Numbered from the stretch's first letter, positions 25,883 to 37,590 are shown. The stretch: 64,000 bases of DNA from Castor canadensis (GCF_047511655.1 NC_133392.1:20164001-20228000); one strand, 5' to 3'. Translations and numbers: made by a program. Notes: generated by a model not told the origin, from the sequence alone.

Positions 25883-25970
25883 GGCTGGCAGAGTGGTTCA
25901 ATTGGTACAGTTCCTGCCTGGTTAAGTGTGAAGCCTTGAGTTCAAGTCCCAGTACCAACAACAAAAAAAA
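25883..25970 (+). mobile_element. tRNA-derived SINE
   Basis: Clear forward unit: GGCTGGCAGAGTGGTTCAAT to GAGTTCAAGTCCCAGTACCA and an A-tail. Confidence 0.88.
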
Positions 25971-26149
25971 GTGAAAACATACGACCAATTTTGACAAACT
26001 CCTAGAGAGAACCATTCGTATCACAGAAATAACTGTTCATGACTAAGCTGTTCACACTAGTTTCGGTAAAAGATAACCCCCTAGTATGAGTTTACCTTAA
26101 CCCCTACCTGTGACACACAACTCAGCACTTAATTGTATACTTTTCAACG

Positions 26150-26300
26150 GAGCTTTATAATAATGTCTTTTGCTGTCTACCTAGTTAGACTATAAATCCT
26201 CAACAGCAGGGTCCAGAACTTCTATTTATTTTATCTTATTCCCAGTAACTAGCACATGGTCTAATGCCTAATAAGTGCTTGTCAGCTGATTTGTAATTAC
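26150..26300 (+). mobile_element. L2 3'-end fragment
   Basis: The order CTAGTTAGACTATAAATCCT, CAGCAGGGTCCAGAACTTCT, CCCAGTAACTAGCACATGG and CTAATAAGTGCTTG matches the conserved L2 tail. Confidence 0.7.
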
Positions 26301-27644
26301 CTTCAGTTCTTTACCAGTGCCAGAAACTAAGCCACTTCAAATAAACTCCCATTTCTACCAACACTTCAAATCAGAAAACGTGTTCTTGCAATTAATGGTA
26401 TAGATAGTTAAGAGGCATTAGTATTGATATCTGACAATTGCCTATTCTTAATTATATTACTTTCAGTGTTCAAAACGAACCCTCAAATTTCAAGATCAAG
26501 CGATCAAGGAAGTTTGAAACAAATCCTGCATCTAAAGTTTTAATATTTTCTAGTTGCCTCACCTAAAAAGTACAAATGGTGGGGAAGGAGACAGAGCTGG
26601 TAAGAGAAGCCAAATATATTTTATTGGGAGTGGTAAAACTGCTCCTAGAAGATGAGTATCTTAACTGTCATTTCTAGCCACTGTTGGACCTGTAACAGCA
26701 TCCATCCTCTCGGTAGGCAAGTCCTCAAAGTTCTATCAAAAATGTGTAGAAACTTCTGATGAAGCATCACTTGGCAAGAAGATGGGTTCAGGTGCCAGAC
26801 TCCAACTGTCTGCAATCCAGCTTTTCCATATTCAAACTGAAAAGTCTTAAACAGAAGTATAAGACAGTACTCCATACCTTTTTCATAAAGCTTCTCCATT
26901 AAAGGACCACCATGTGAAAAAAAAAAGTTTAGAATTGAAACACTAACCAGCATTATCCTCAAAAGCCAGTATTTAAAAAACCACTCTGTTTTTATTCCAT
27001 TAGAATATTACTAAACTATCGTTGACCACAATTTTTTACTTTTGTAACATTCTGTATGACCCACAAAACTGTGCCTAAATAAAAAGTCATACAAAGTTGC
27101 TGGAGAGAATACAATTTCCAAAAATGCCCTGGGTTTTTGTTACATTCAGTTTTCTAACAAGAATGCACTGCAATCAGTGGTGAAATGCAGATGTTCTGTG
27201 ATACTTCATTATCTTTGTTCTCATTATTTTATCTCCTCACAGCATTAATTCTGATACCCACTTTGTGCAGGTTCTGCTCTTACTAACAAATATTAAAGTT
27301 GGACAAACAAGTGGCAAGTCCCCAGTCTCCACCCCACCTGCTAATCGTCCAGCTCCTCAGCCAGGCAGGAAGAGAGCTCCCCGACCTCCAACCAGGAGTC
27401 TTGAGACTCCTCAATCAGACCGAGGCAGACATTTAGGAGGAGCTGTGAGAACTGAGGTCATCTCTACTGAATTCAAGAAGCCATGCTGTGGTGTGACCAC
27501 AATTTTTAAATAAAAGGAATTTTATTATGGCAAATTCTAAGACCAATTAAAATGACAATTAAATGCCAATTCACCATGAGCAAAATAATAAGAAATCTTA
27601 AGATGAAAACTAAAAATTTATGCTCTCAAGAATAGTGAAAAACC

Positions 27645-27965
27645 AATCCCAGGCACTTGCCATCCCAAGCTATGCCCAACGCTGAGATAGGGAGGACTGT
27701 GGCTTGAGGCCAGTCCATGCAAAAAAGTTCTTGTAACCCCTCTCCCATCTCAATGTAAGAAAGCTGGGCGAGGTTGTGTCATTCCACCAACAGCAAGAAA
27801 CCTAAATAGAAGGATCCCAGTCCAGGCTGGCTTGGGCAAAAAGTGAGATCCTATCTCCAAAATAACCAGAGCAAAATGGGGTGGAGGCATGGTTCCAGCG
27901 GAAGAGCACCTGCCTAGCAAGCATGAAGCCCTGAGTTCAAACCCCACACTTGTGAAATAGTGAAA
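27645..27965 (+). mobile_element. Long dimeric B1-like/tRNA SINE
   Basis: Two B1-like parts (GGCTTGAGGCCAGTCCATGC; CCCAGTCCAGGCTGGCTTGG) and a final tRNA part (GGGTGGAGGCATGGTTCCAG, CCTGAGTTCAAACCCCACAC). This is the same long form as at 7752-8042. Confidence 0.85.
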
Positions 27966-28108
27966 AATCAACCAACATCTTTCCTTGTAGGCATAACCAG
28001 ATCAGGATGTCTTTTAAAATTTCTAACAAAATGTTCAACAGAGTAAATTTCAATACCATCCTTAAAAGTCATTAAAACAGGGATCATTTTCTACTTAATA
28101 AACTCTAT

Positions 28109-28142
28109 TTATTTCATGGCTTTCAAATAAGCCATGAAATAA
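28109..28142. repeat. Perfect 14-bp inverted repeat (hairpin)
   Basis: Arms 28109-28122 and 28129-28142 are exact reverse complements (TTATTTCATGGCTT / AAGCCATGAAATAA) around a 6-base loop. It does not coincide with a named mobile element. Confidence 0.9.
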
Positions 28143-28229
28143 GCCAAACCCCCAACTGCCTTTTATTTTTTCCCAAAGGGATGTATCTTTGTAAAGCTAT
28201 AAAGATATATACATGTATGCATATATCAT

Positions 28230-28262
28230 ACACACACATGCACACACATCCATCTCCACACA
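28230..28262. repeat. Imperfect (CA)n run
   Basis: ACACACACATGCACACACAT with interruptions, a low-complexity stretch after an ATATAC-rich segment. Confidence 0.8.
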
Positions 28263-29057
28263 CTTTTCAACTGGGGTAACAGAATGGCTCCAGATGAACA
28301 CCTGTAAACACCAGTCATTTCAATAACAATCTCTACAGTTAGCAACATTTACGGAAATTCACAGCATTCTATGTTTTCCTAAAGCTATTAACTCTAAATT
28401 AAGAGAGACATTAGTTTTCCAAAAGGAGTAAGTCTTCACAAGGCCCTGCCAAAGAACACTGTTCCATCTGATCATGGAAACTTCCATGGGAAAGATAAAT
28501 TTAAGTCTACAAGCTTTTAATGATGTCAAATTAAGTAGCTACAAAAAATCAGAAGCAAAACAGGATTAATACAACTGCAGATGAAAATCATGATGGACAA
28601 GAGTCTATATCTCAAAAGCAAGGTGAAATTTAGTAAGATTAATTAAGACAGAGCTATATAGACAGAACAGGGCAACAACTCCAAAGGCAGACACTTGTAT
28701 AAATTTCAAGCATTTTGAGGAAATGTTTTCAGAACAAAAAATCTGTCCAGCTTCTATGCTGTTTTATAGAAAACTTTAATATACAATTGAGTTTCTTAAT
28801 TTGCTGTATTAAAGCAATGTGCCCTAGTCTGTAAAACCATCATACTCAACAGTATTTTCCCATAGTACAGCTTTAGCAGAGGTCCCATGATGAGTACAAT
28901 CACCACATATTTCCAAAGTGGGTCACATTACCTAGAATATCCTATGGGGACAAACTGTTCTCTCTGAAGCAGGACTATTTTCCTTGGAGAGGGAAGATGT
29001 TTTCAGGGTTGCAAATATCTCACTATGTGCCTTCCTAAAATATTTTCTCTCTTGAAG

Positions 29058-29135
29058 TGGCAGAAGGAGGAGAAGGAGGAAGAGGAGGAAGAGGAGGAAG
29101 AGGAGGAGGAGGAGGAGGAAGAGGAGGAGGAGCAT
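29058..29135 (+). repeat. (GGA/GAA)n purine microsatellite
   Basis: An almost pure GGA/GAA array on the plus strand. The leucine-rich ORF on the other strand (around 28932-29135) is an artefact of it. Confidence 0.9.
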
Positions 29136-29469
29136 GAGAACTATTTATTTGACTTGGCAATTTAACTTTTTTCTCTTAATCTAAATGAATGCTTCTGTAT
29201 AGGATATGCTACATGATTAATTCACTGAACAGCTGTTAGTCAAGTTACTGTGTGTCAGACACAGAAGCAAGGAAGTTATGGTCTCTGCACTCATGAAATG
29301 TATCCTACAAAGGATGCATATGATCTACAGTGAGAGGAGACTACAGTAAAAGGCAGTGTGGATTAAAGTGACATCAACATGAACCTCAGGAATTTAGAGA
29401 CCACTTCTGATAATCAGGACAAGCTTTGTGAAAAATACACTGTTACGTCTGTGTGCTGAAGATAGAAAC

Positions 29470-29626
29470 TAGCAAAGGCTCTAGTTTGGGAATCAGAAAG
29501 TCAAGGCTCTCACCCTGTGTCATCGACTAGCTTATCGGGACACACAACATAGAGGGACTTAGGTTTTTGAGGACTAGACTGGATGATTTCCTAACATTCC
29601 TTTCAGCTCTATGATCTATGGAAATG
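29470..29626 (+). mobile_element. MIR/MIR3-like relic
   Basis: GGGAATCAGAAAGTCAAGGC near the start and GACTGGATGATTTCC with CCTTTCAGCTCTATGAT at the end resemble the conserved MIR3 tail. It is strongly diverged. Confidence 0.55.
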
Positions 29627-29661
29627 AATGGACAAGACTACATGAATGCTTTTTAAAGAAT

Positions 29662-29741
29662 TTCTTCAGCACTGGGGTTTGAACTCAGGGCCTCAGGCTT
29701 GCAAGGCAGGTGCTCTATCCCTTGAGCCACTCTGCTAGCCC
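29662..29741 (-). mobile_element. tRNA-derived SINE
   Basis: Reverse unit: TTCAGCACTGGGGTTTGAAC, GGCAGGTGCTCTATCCCTTG, AGCCACTCTGCTAGCCC. It lacks a long poly-T head. Confidence 0.88.
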
Positions 29742-29888
29742 AGATGGTTTTTTTTTAAATTCACAAGTAAGACACTCTTGCTATAAATACTAGCAAAAGA
29801 AAAAAAAAATCAACAGGATCACTTACCCTTGACTCTCACTCCCCTCCCCAGCTACAACATGCATATCAATTTTGTTTCTTTTTTCTAG

Positions 29889-29990
29889 TTGAGAGTCTTT
29901 TGCCATATATAGTACAGGCTGGAACTCGAAATCCTCCTGGCCTCCACAACTGGAGTACTGGGATTACAGGTGTTCACCACTACATCCAGC
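29889..29990 (-). mobile_element. B1-like SINE fragment
   Basis: GTACAGGCTGGAACTCGAAA and GTACTGGGATTACAGGTGTT, ending TACATCCAGC. The 5' half is degraded. Confidence 0.75.
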
Positions 29991-30160
29991 AAGGATATTA
30001 GCTTGACATGTATTTCTTCACATGTACCCTCCCACGCATTTACACACACATGTATGTACATACAGAATATGATTTTTTTTCTTTGATACTTTAATATAAA
30101 GGATATTGTACAGGAAATATTTTAGAATTTGCTTTTTTTACTTAATGTATCTTGGAAATC

Positions 30161-30194
<34 letters not shown>

Positions 30195-30206
30195 GCGTGA
30201 GAGCGT
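30161..30206 (+). repeat. (GA)n microsatellite with GC variants
   Basis: A GA run with interspersed GCGAGA and GCGTGA variants, ending just before the short inverted repeat at 30207-30226. Confidence 0.9.
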
Positions 30207-30226
30207 GATGTAGAGAGCTCTACATC

Positions 30227-30532
30227 ATTCTTTTTTCTTTTTGGCAGTATTGGGGCAGGGCTTCATGCTTAGTAAGAAGGTGCTCTACTGTCTGAGTCAT
30301 GCCTCCAGCCCATTTTATTTTGGAAATAGGGTGTCATTTTTTGGCCAGGCTGGCCTGACTGTGATACTCCTGCTTTAAGCTTCCCCCCATTACTGGGATA
30401 ACAGGCGTGCACCACCATTCCCTGCTGGATGTTTTTCCCTGTTGAGATGCGTCTCGGAAACCAGGGTCCTCCCAGTCTCAACCTCCCATACACAACTAAG
30501 ATTATAGGGGTGATCCACCGACACTACGCTAT
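30227..30532 (-). mobile_element. Dimeric tRNA/B1-like SINE with target-site duplication
   Basis: Reverse dimer: TTTTTGGCAGTATTGGGGCA, GTGCTCTACTGTCTGAGTCA, then B1-like GCCAGGCTGGCCTGACTGTG and CTGGGATAACAGGCGTGCAC. ATCATTCTTTT occurs on both sides (30224-30234 and 30533-30543), fitting a target-site duplication. Confidence 0.85.
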
Positions 30533-30679
30533 ATCATTCTTTTTACCTGATGAAAAGCATAACTGTATCATCATTTTTTAGTCATTCCCCTACTGACAGA
30601 AATTCAGATTATTTCTATTTTGTTTATTATAGACCCTTCTTTATTCTGAGTAGAAATTCAAAAGGATGTGAGGGAGATA

Positions 30680-30771
30680 GCCAATGAATCTGAGCCACAC
30701 GTATGGAAGTAGAAAATATAAAAGATAGTCTAGCATATACAAGATCCTGAGTTTGATCCCCAGTACTGCAG
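30680..30771 (+). mobile_element. ID-like SINE
   Basis: A degraded front, then CTAGCATATACAAGATCCTG and GTTTGATCCCCAGTACTGCA. Its tail has expanded into the purine tract that follows. Confidence 0.75.
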
Positions 30772-30950
30772 AGGGAAGAAGGAAGAAAAGAAGAAAAGGA
30801 GGAAGTAGGGAGGGAGGGAGGAGGGAAGGGAGGGAGGAGGAAAGAGAGGATGGAAGGAAGAAAAGAAGGAGAGAGGGAAGGAAGGGAGGAAGGAAGAGAG
30901 GGAGAGAGGCAGGGAGAGGGAAGGAGGGAGAGAGGGAGGAAGGAGAAGCT
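30772..30950 (+). repeat. Long (GGAA/GGGA)n polypurine tract
   Basis: About 175 bases almost entirely G and A on the plus strand, starting at the SINE tail. The serine/proline/leucine-rich ORF on the minus strand and the Arg/Glu/Gly-rich ORF on the plus strand are translations of this tract, not genes. Confidence 0.92.
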
Positions 30951-31154
30951 CAAATCAGGCACCCATTCTCAGTAAAACAAAAGAAGAGTCACAGTAGTAT
31001 AGTATGAATACCTTTAACTAGGAAATGGGAAATATGGATCCTAGCCCTTGGTTCAAAAACTAGATTTGAAAGTAAAAAGTGAGATTTGGGTGCTTGAAAT
31101 TTTAGGATTTTTTTTGAACTACAAGAAATGTTTTTAAATTAATTACTTAATTAA

Positions 31155-31237
31155 TTTTTTTGCTATGCTAGGGATTCAAATCCAGGGCCTCCAACTATAC
31201 TGGCCATGTGTTCACCACTGAGCTATAGCCCCAGCCC
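31155..31237 (-). mobile_element. ID-like SINE
   Basis: Reverse copy: GCTAGGGATTCAAATCCAGG, then CACTGAGCTATAGCCCCAGC. Confidence 0.82.
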
Positions 31238-32529
31238 TTAGAAGAAATCTTAAGGAACACTGAATTCTACTACCTAATGTTAAAGAAACTAAAGCCCTAT
31301 CTATAAACTACAATGTGATTTTGATAACCCCTAGCTTTGTGCTTTTGTCCCACACTGTGCTGGAGAGGTTGGAGGTGGCAGGTGGCAGGGGGTAAAGTTT
31401 GTACAGTTCCTAAGGTAAGTGCTGTAGGGAGACAAAAGGAGGTGAGACTGGTCAGTCCATAAGGAAGCTGCAATTAAAGACAACATAGATCTCTAGTAGA
31501 CTGTCAGCAAAGCTATGACTTCCAGCACCTCTTAGTGACTGAGAGTGAAAAAAATAAACAGTGGAGACGTCCCAGAATTAGGAACAAGCTTGGCAGATTA
31601 TCAAAGCAGTGAGAACACGATTTAAAAACTACTTTTATTGTCTAGATGATAAGGAAGAAAGACTCCAAGGTACTGACCTGCAGTCACTTTCTCTTCAGGT
31701 TGTTTATAGACCAAGGTTTAGATGAGCTATGCTAAACAGCCTGTGCTTGTTTTGGGTTAGAGCTGCAGGCACTCTTGTATGACACATCTCATCTAGTGAT
31801 CACCAGCTCCTGTTACAGTGACTGATTAGATACGGCAATAGAGTAGTTACAACTACCAAAACGGATCTCAGAAGCCTGAGCAAAGAAAAACTTTCAGAGA
31901 ATACATTTTAAAAGAAGAAAAAAGTAATCAAGAGTTATAGCACAATAATATTTATACATTAACTTGTTATATTTCCTTAGAGATCAGTGGTAAGCAGTTT
32001 TGCAAAAGGGACATAATCCTTAATGATCATTACAATTTAAATCTCAGAATTTATATCTATACCTATGTACGTATATAGGTGTGTACACATACATATGCAG
32101 CTTTGAAAAACTGTGTTCACAGTATAGACTCACACAAAAATAAATGTTCTTGTGGCACATTTGAGTTTTATACAAATATTTACTACTTAGCAAAGTACCT
32201 TATTACAAAATAAGAACTTATTGGTATAACTACAGTACTGTGTGTTATAATCATCTTTAGGTATTTACAAAGTACCAAATTTTAAGTGAAGTCAAATTTT
32301 AGCTGATTTTTTCTAGCTGGTTTTTTCACTGGTGTGGGGGTAGAGGTAAGAGTTACACACATACACACCCCTGAGTGCTGCACACACTCAGCTTTGCATT
32401 ACATATATGTTTATATTAAGGAAAATGCTTCAGACAGAATAATAATTATATCACTCATATGCCTGTAATAACTGAACATAAAAATTCAAAGAATTACAAA
32501 AGCCTCCTGGTAGGAAAGGATTTCAGAGA

Positions 32530-32694
32530 CCATCAGGGTCTCTTCTTCTTCTTCTTTTTTTTTTTTTTTTTTGAGACTGGTTCTTGCTTGCTATGTTGCC
32601 CAGACTAGTCTTGAACTTGTGAGCTGAAAGTGATCCTCCCACCCTCAGCCTCCCACATAGCGCAGACTACAGACATGTACTACCACACTCAGCT
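32530..32694 (-). mobile_element. B1-like SINE
   Basis: A TTC/T-rich head, TTGAGACTGGTTCTTGCTTG, TTGCCCAGACTAGTCTTGAA, ending ACTACCACACTCAGCT. Confidence 0.83.
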
Positions 32695-33383
32695 GATCTC
32701 CTCCTTTTACAGCCAAGAAACACAAGATCCCCAAAATTTAAGTAACTGATAAAACATCTACAGCTTATCAGTTACAGAGATAAAAGGAAAAATTCGCTTT
32801 TGACTCCTGGTACACTTCTCACGTCAGTGTATTATGTATCTCAAAAGAAGCCTTTTGTGTTAAATTCCAGGCATTCTTTTTGACAATTTGGCTGCCTCAC
32901 GTTACTCAGTGTTAAACCTATCTTTCTCCATTGGTTTTCCCCAAAATAACAACAAAACAAGGAATTCATCTACTTATTAAGATCCAAGTTTTCCCAATGT
33001 GGAAGATGCAAGTAAAAGCAGTATGCCATGTTTGTCCCAGTGCTGAATTAGTCTGTCTTCAAGAACTGGTCTTCAAGTACCAGATTAGGAGACTCGGTTC
33101 TCATTACTGCATCTGTGTTTAGACCTGACGCTTTTCACTACTAACCCATGGAACTTTTAACTGACATTACTCACTAGAGTAAGGAGAGAAAAATAAACAA
33201 GTACAAAAGAATTATCCTCTTCCCCTAAACAGCTAACACAGTAAAAGAATCTGAATCTCTTCACTTTTTAAAAGTGATTCTAAAGAAGTCTCATGTAATA
33301 AAAAGATTTCTTCCTGTACACTCTTGGCCTAACTGCCAAAATTTGTATCAAAATAGAAATTCGTATTTTGAGAAGAAGTGTTT

Positions 33384-33679
33384 TCTTCTTTTTTGTGTGG
33401 GGTAGTACTTGGGTTTTAGCTCAAGGTCTTGAGCTTGCTAGGCAGGCACTCTACAACTCAAGTGAAGCCTTATCCCTTTTTGTCCAGCCAGTATGGACTG
33501 CGATCCTCCTACCTATGGCCTCCCTTGTAGCTAGGATGACAGGTGTGCACCACCACACCCAGCGTATTTCTTGAGATTGGGTCTCACTAACTTATTGCTT
33601 TTGATTGTCCTTGAACCAGGATTCTCCAGTCTCTGCCTCTCAAACTGGGATTACAGGATTGAGCCACTGTGCTCAGTCA
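33384..33679 (-). mobile_element. Dimeric tRNA/B1-like SINE, long form
   Basis: GGTCTTGAGCTTGCTAGGCA (tRNA part), then two B1-like parts: GACAGGTGTGCACCACCACA and CTGGGATTACAGGATTGAGC. Confidence 0.82.
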
Positions 33680-34451
33680 GGTGTTTTTAAAAACAAGTCT
33701 CAGTTTCACTGAGAAAGATCTCTGAAATTACCTGAATTAAAAAAAACGTACCTTTGCTATAATATTCAAATATTCACCATGTCAATAATTCAAGGTCCAA
33801 CTTAATTACTTGTTCACTTCCAGACATAATTTTAGAATCAGTTTCAAGTGATAATATTTCTGGGTTATTTTTAAAGACCTAATGATCTCATCTTTTACTA
33901 TGCATCAGCTGGGAACTGGACAGATGAAGTACTGAGAGCATTTGGGTTTCTAGAGTGCAAATCTTGTCTTTGAGTCAGCCTCTGTTAACTTATAGTATGT
34001 GTAGCTAGGCCAAGAAGTAGAAAGCTTAGTCTTAATGAGCTATTTTTGACAAAGGTCAATATAAAACTGTAATCTATCTAGACACAAATGCAATGACTGC
34101 ATTGCACAGACTGCATTTTAGATGTGTAATTTTACCCAGGCTATACTTCCTCTATTAACCATAAATTTTATCTCTAAAACCCACCCATTACTTCATCTGT
34201 ATCTCATATAACATTCAATCCTAACTCTAATGAGTGCCTATCTCTGCACTCTGACAGCTATTTTTAGTTGTCTACAGTTTTTTAACATTCTTACCCCTAT
34301 AAAAATATAGTTAAAATAATCATTTACTTGCATTCAAAATAAATACATCATTTATATGTCTCTCTGGCAAAGGTGTTATTCTTCATACTGTTTAATAATG
34401 TTAACTTACATACTTAACTGGTTTTATAGCTTTGTAAGAAAATTGTATTAA

Positions 34452-34535
34452 AGGCTGAGATAAGCTCAAAGTGCTTGCCTAGAATGCATTAGGCCCTGGA
34501 TTCAATCCCCAGCAGCACAAAAAAAGAAAAATCAA
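34452..34535 (+). mobile_element. ID-like SINE
   Basis: AAGTGCTTGCCTAGAATGCA and GGATTCAATCCCCAGCAGCA with an A-rich tail. Confidence 0.78.
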
Positions 34536-34695
34536 AAAAGAAAATTCTATTAAATGAGAGTGTCTCCTCCTTCCCAAGACATATTACTTTTTTAGTGTTC
34601 TATAGTTATTTTATAGCTCTGTACTGTAACTGAACAACTACTGTCTTAAAAAATACAAAGAATATAAATATCTTCTTCAGGATTTTTATATGAAT

Positions 34696-34828
34696 TAAAA
34701 ATAAGTGGGGGGAAGAGGGATAAAAGAGGATGTCAGAGGGGTGAATTCAACTATGATATACTGTAAGAACTTATGAAAATGTCACAATGTACCTCCAGTA
34801 CAATGATTTAAAAAAAAAAAAAAAAAGC
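34696..34828 (+). mobile_element. Rodent-type L1 3' end (truncated)
   Basis: A purine-rich start (GGGGGGAAGAGGGATAAAAG), CAACTATGATATACTGTAAG, GAAAATGTCACAATGTACCT and a terminal A18. This has the form of the last 100 bases of rodent L1 3' UTRs. A similar segment lies at 54361-54565. Confidence 0.6.
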
Positions 34829-35394
34829 ATCAGTTTTCTACCTTCACACTAAAAAAGGGAAGAAGCCATTTTTACTTGCGTAATCAGAAAACTGGACGCA
34901 CTGGCCAATGCTGTCTCTCCTTTCCTCTACAACTATACTTTAAACAGGTAATGAATATAATCAAATTGTATTTTATTATACTTTAAGTGAAACTGACAAA
35001 ATTACCATATTGTTTTAACACCTGGCCTTAATCTTGTTAGACTTCTTTGTTAATTAGAAGTTCTTAAAAACATTTAAATACACTGTAATGCTATATTATA
35101 CATAAAATGTACACATGTACATATATAATATAGCCCACTTTTTCTCCATTATCAAATACTCTTCCAATACACATCCCGCACTGAAGCTAGTCTGTGGCTA
35201 TCATTATCTTCAGTACTGAGAAGGTTAAGTCACTTGGGCAGTGCCACAGGCTGATGATGCCATGAGCAGGCTTTGTGTGCCTGACTGGAAGTCAGTGGAC
35301 CCTGCTCCCATTACTGGTAACAGCTATGGTGAAAGGATGACCGCAAAGCTGCTCATACACATCTTTTCGGTGTAATGTGGGATCTGGGACTTTG

Positions 35395-36445
35395 ACTTGC
35401 CTTTCCTTAATGACCCTCAGTATCTTTTCACGTGCTTAATGCCATTTGCATATTTTCTTTGGGAATGTCTATTCAAAATCTTTCCCCATTTTTAGACTGG
35501 GTTATCTGCCTTTTTACTTTTTTTTTTTTTTTTGTGGTACTGGGGTTTGAACTCAGAGCCTCATGCTTGCAAGGCAGGCATTCTACCACTTGAGCCACTC
35601 CAAAAGCCTTTTTGTGTTGGGTTATTTTTGAGATAAGATCTGACCTCAAACCTTGATGCACTTGATCTCTGCCTCTCAAGTAACTAGGATTACAGGTGTG
35701 AATCACCAATGCCTTCTTACTGTTTAGCTGTAAGAGCTCTTTATATATTCTGGATACAACTCTCTTATCATATATGCTTCGCAAATATTTTCTTCCACTT
35801 TTCAAACTGTCTTTTGTCATTGTCTTAATAGTATCCTTTGAACCACAAACATTTCTGATTTTGATAGTCTTACCTATTTTTTTTTTTTTGGTTGTGCTTT
35901 TGCTGTTATATGTAAGAAATCATTGCTTAACCTAAGGTCATAAAGGTTTACTCATATAGTTTCATCTAAGAATTTTATAGTTTAGGTCCTAAATGTTGGT
36001 CTATAATCCATTTTTAATTAATTTCTCTGTGAGGTAAATGACATTATTTTCTTAAATTCATTTTTAGATTGTTCATTGCTGGTGTATAGAAAGTGATTTT
36101 TCGTGTTAACCCAGCATCTTAAAACCTTGCTAAATTTTTATTATAAGATCTAGTAGTTTTATGTTTGGTTTTTTAGAATTTTCTCTATATAAGATTATGA
36201 TATCTATAAATCAAAGTGGTTTTACTGTTTCTTTTCCAGTCAAGCTACCTTTTATTTCTTTTTCTTATCTAAGTGTCCTGGCCAGAACTTCCAGTACAAT
36301 GTGAAGTATAAGTCATGAAAAATGACATCCTTATCTTATTTCTGATCTTAGGGGGAAAGCATTCAATCTTTCACCATTACATATGATAGTAGTTCTGGAT
36401 ATTTCCTAAGTATTCTTTATCAGGTTAAGGAAGTTACAATAATAT
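35395..36445 (-). mobile_element. L1 ORF2 fragment on the minus strand
   Basis: Read on the plus strand, the order is GTATCTTTTCACGTGCTTAA, CAAAATCTTTCCCCATTTTT, then after a SINE CTTTATATATTCTGGATACA, CTAAGAATTTTATAGTTTAG, TTGTTCATTGCTGGTGTATA, AGAACTTCCAGTACAATGTG, GATCTTAGGGGGAAAGCATT and TTTATCAGGTTAAGGAAGTT. This is the familiar order of an antisense old L1 across ORF2. Stops and indels make it dead, and an internal part is missing between about 36040 and 36060. Confidence 0.9.
35518..35715 (-). mobile_element. Dimeric SINE inserted in L1
   Basis: T-run, GGTACTGGGGTTTGAACTCA, CTTGAGCCACTCCAAAAGCC, then B1-like GGATTACAGGTGTGAATCAC. It splits the L1, which resumes at about 35716 (TTACTGTTTAGCTGTAAG). 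Confidence 0.87.
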
Positions 36446-37264
36446 AGTATTTTCATATTCAGATATGCTAATACCCTTTGTATCTTAATAATAAACCAGG
36501 GCTAAGAAAATCTTTGAACTACACTTTCCAGAGTTATAGAACCTAATCCGAAACTGTAGATTTTTAATCCAGATAAGGTCATAGGTTAATTTTAAATCCA
36601 TAATAAACATTTTGCTTTCCTAGCCCCACAAATTTATCTTTAATGCAATCAAATACCCTTTAAGTACTATTAGTTGAGGTGAGTTCTAATGAAAGCTCTG
36701 GCAAATCAATCTTGTTTTTTTCCTCCTCACAAGTGTATATTTTTACTAAAATATGCATACTAGAAAATCTGTGTATAAAAGCGTATGTTCTTTTTAAACA
36801 AATGTCATTCAAGCACAAAAATTTGCAGCTAAAACCAGTTGAGACATACTCCTCCTGACAAGGAATCCTAAATAGTCACAGGAAGTACTAAGAAACCATG
36901 GCCTAATGATTTACTCTTATGTTCTATTCAGAGATAAGGCAAACCAAAACAGTAAGTCTGTAATAATATCCATGTCAAATGGGGACATGGTAGGCAGTCT
37001 AGAAAAAAACTGCAAAATTCATTATTGTGGCTAAATGATTGGGATAAACATAACACATCAAAAATTCTAATACAAAAAACCTGACATTATTTATGGGGTT
37101 CTAGTCTTCAAATACATATATAAATGTTTTCCTTGTAAAAATACAATTTTCAAATCATCAAATGATAAAAGGAATAAACATCTCAATGAGATGATAAACT
37201 CCACCAAGTAAACTGTTCCTGTGCAAAATTACCAATCCTTATCTTTGTATATTGTATGATAATC

Positions 37265-37351
37265 TATTTTTTTGTGGCAGTTCTGGGGTGGAACTCTGGG
37301 CCTTGCACTTGCCAGGCAGGCGCTCTACCAAATGAGCCAACTCTCCAGTCC
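37265..37351 (-). mobile_element. tRNA-derived SINE
   Basis: TTTTTTTGTGGCAGTTCTGG, GCCTTGCACTTGCCAGGCAG, CTCTACCAAATGAGCCAACT. Confidence 0.85.
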
Positions 37352-37390
37352 TGTAGAAACAGTCTAATGAACTAAGTCACTAGCCTTGCT

Positions 37391-37590
37391 GAGGACCAGT
37401 GGCTCACGCCTATAATCCTAGCTACTTGGGAGGCTGAGATCAGGAGGATCACAATTCCAGGGCAGCCTATTTCCAAAACAACCAGAACAAAATGAACTGG
37501 AGGTGTGGCTCAGGTGGTAAAGCACCTGCTTTGCAAGCACAAAACCCTGAGTTCATGCCCCAGTCCCACCAAAACAAATAAACAAAAAAG
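37391..37590 (+). mobile_element. Dimeric B1-like/tRNA SINE
   Basis: AGTGGCTCACGCCTATAATC, GGGAGGCTGAGATCAGGAGG, then CTGGAGGTGTGGCTCAGGTG and CCCTGAGTTCATGCCCCAGT. It is well preserved. Confidence 0.88.

Noticed and set aside
28932-29135. Leucine-rich minus-strand ORF
   Set aside because: It is the reverse translation of a (GGA)n tract.
30627-31007. ORFs rich in Ser/Pro/Leu (minus) and Arg/Glu/Gly (plus)
   Set aside because: They translate a polypurine microsatellite in opposite strands.
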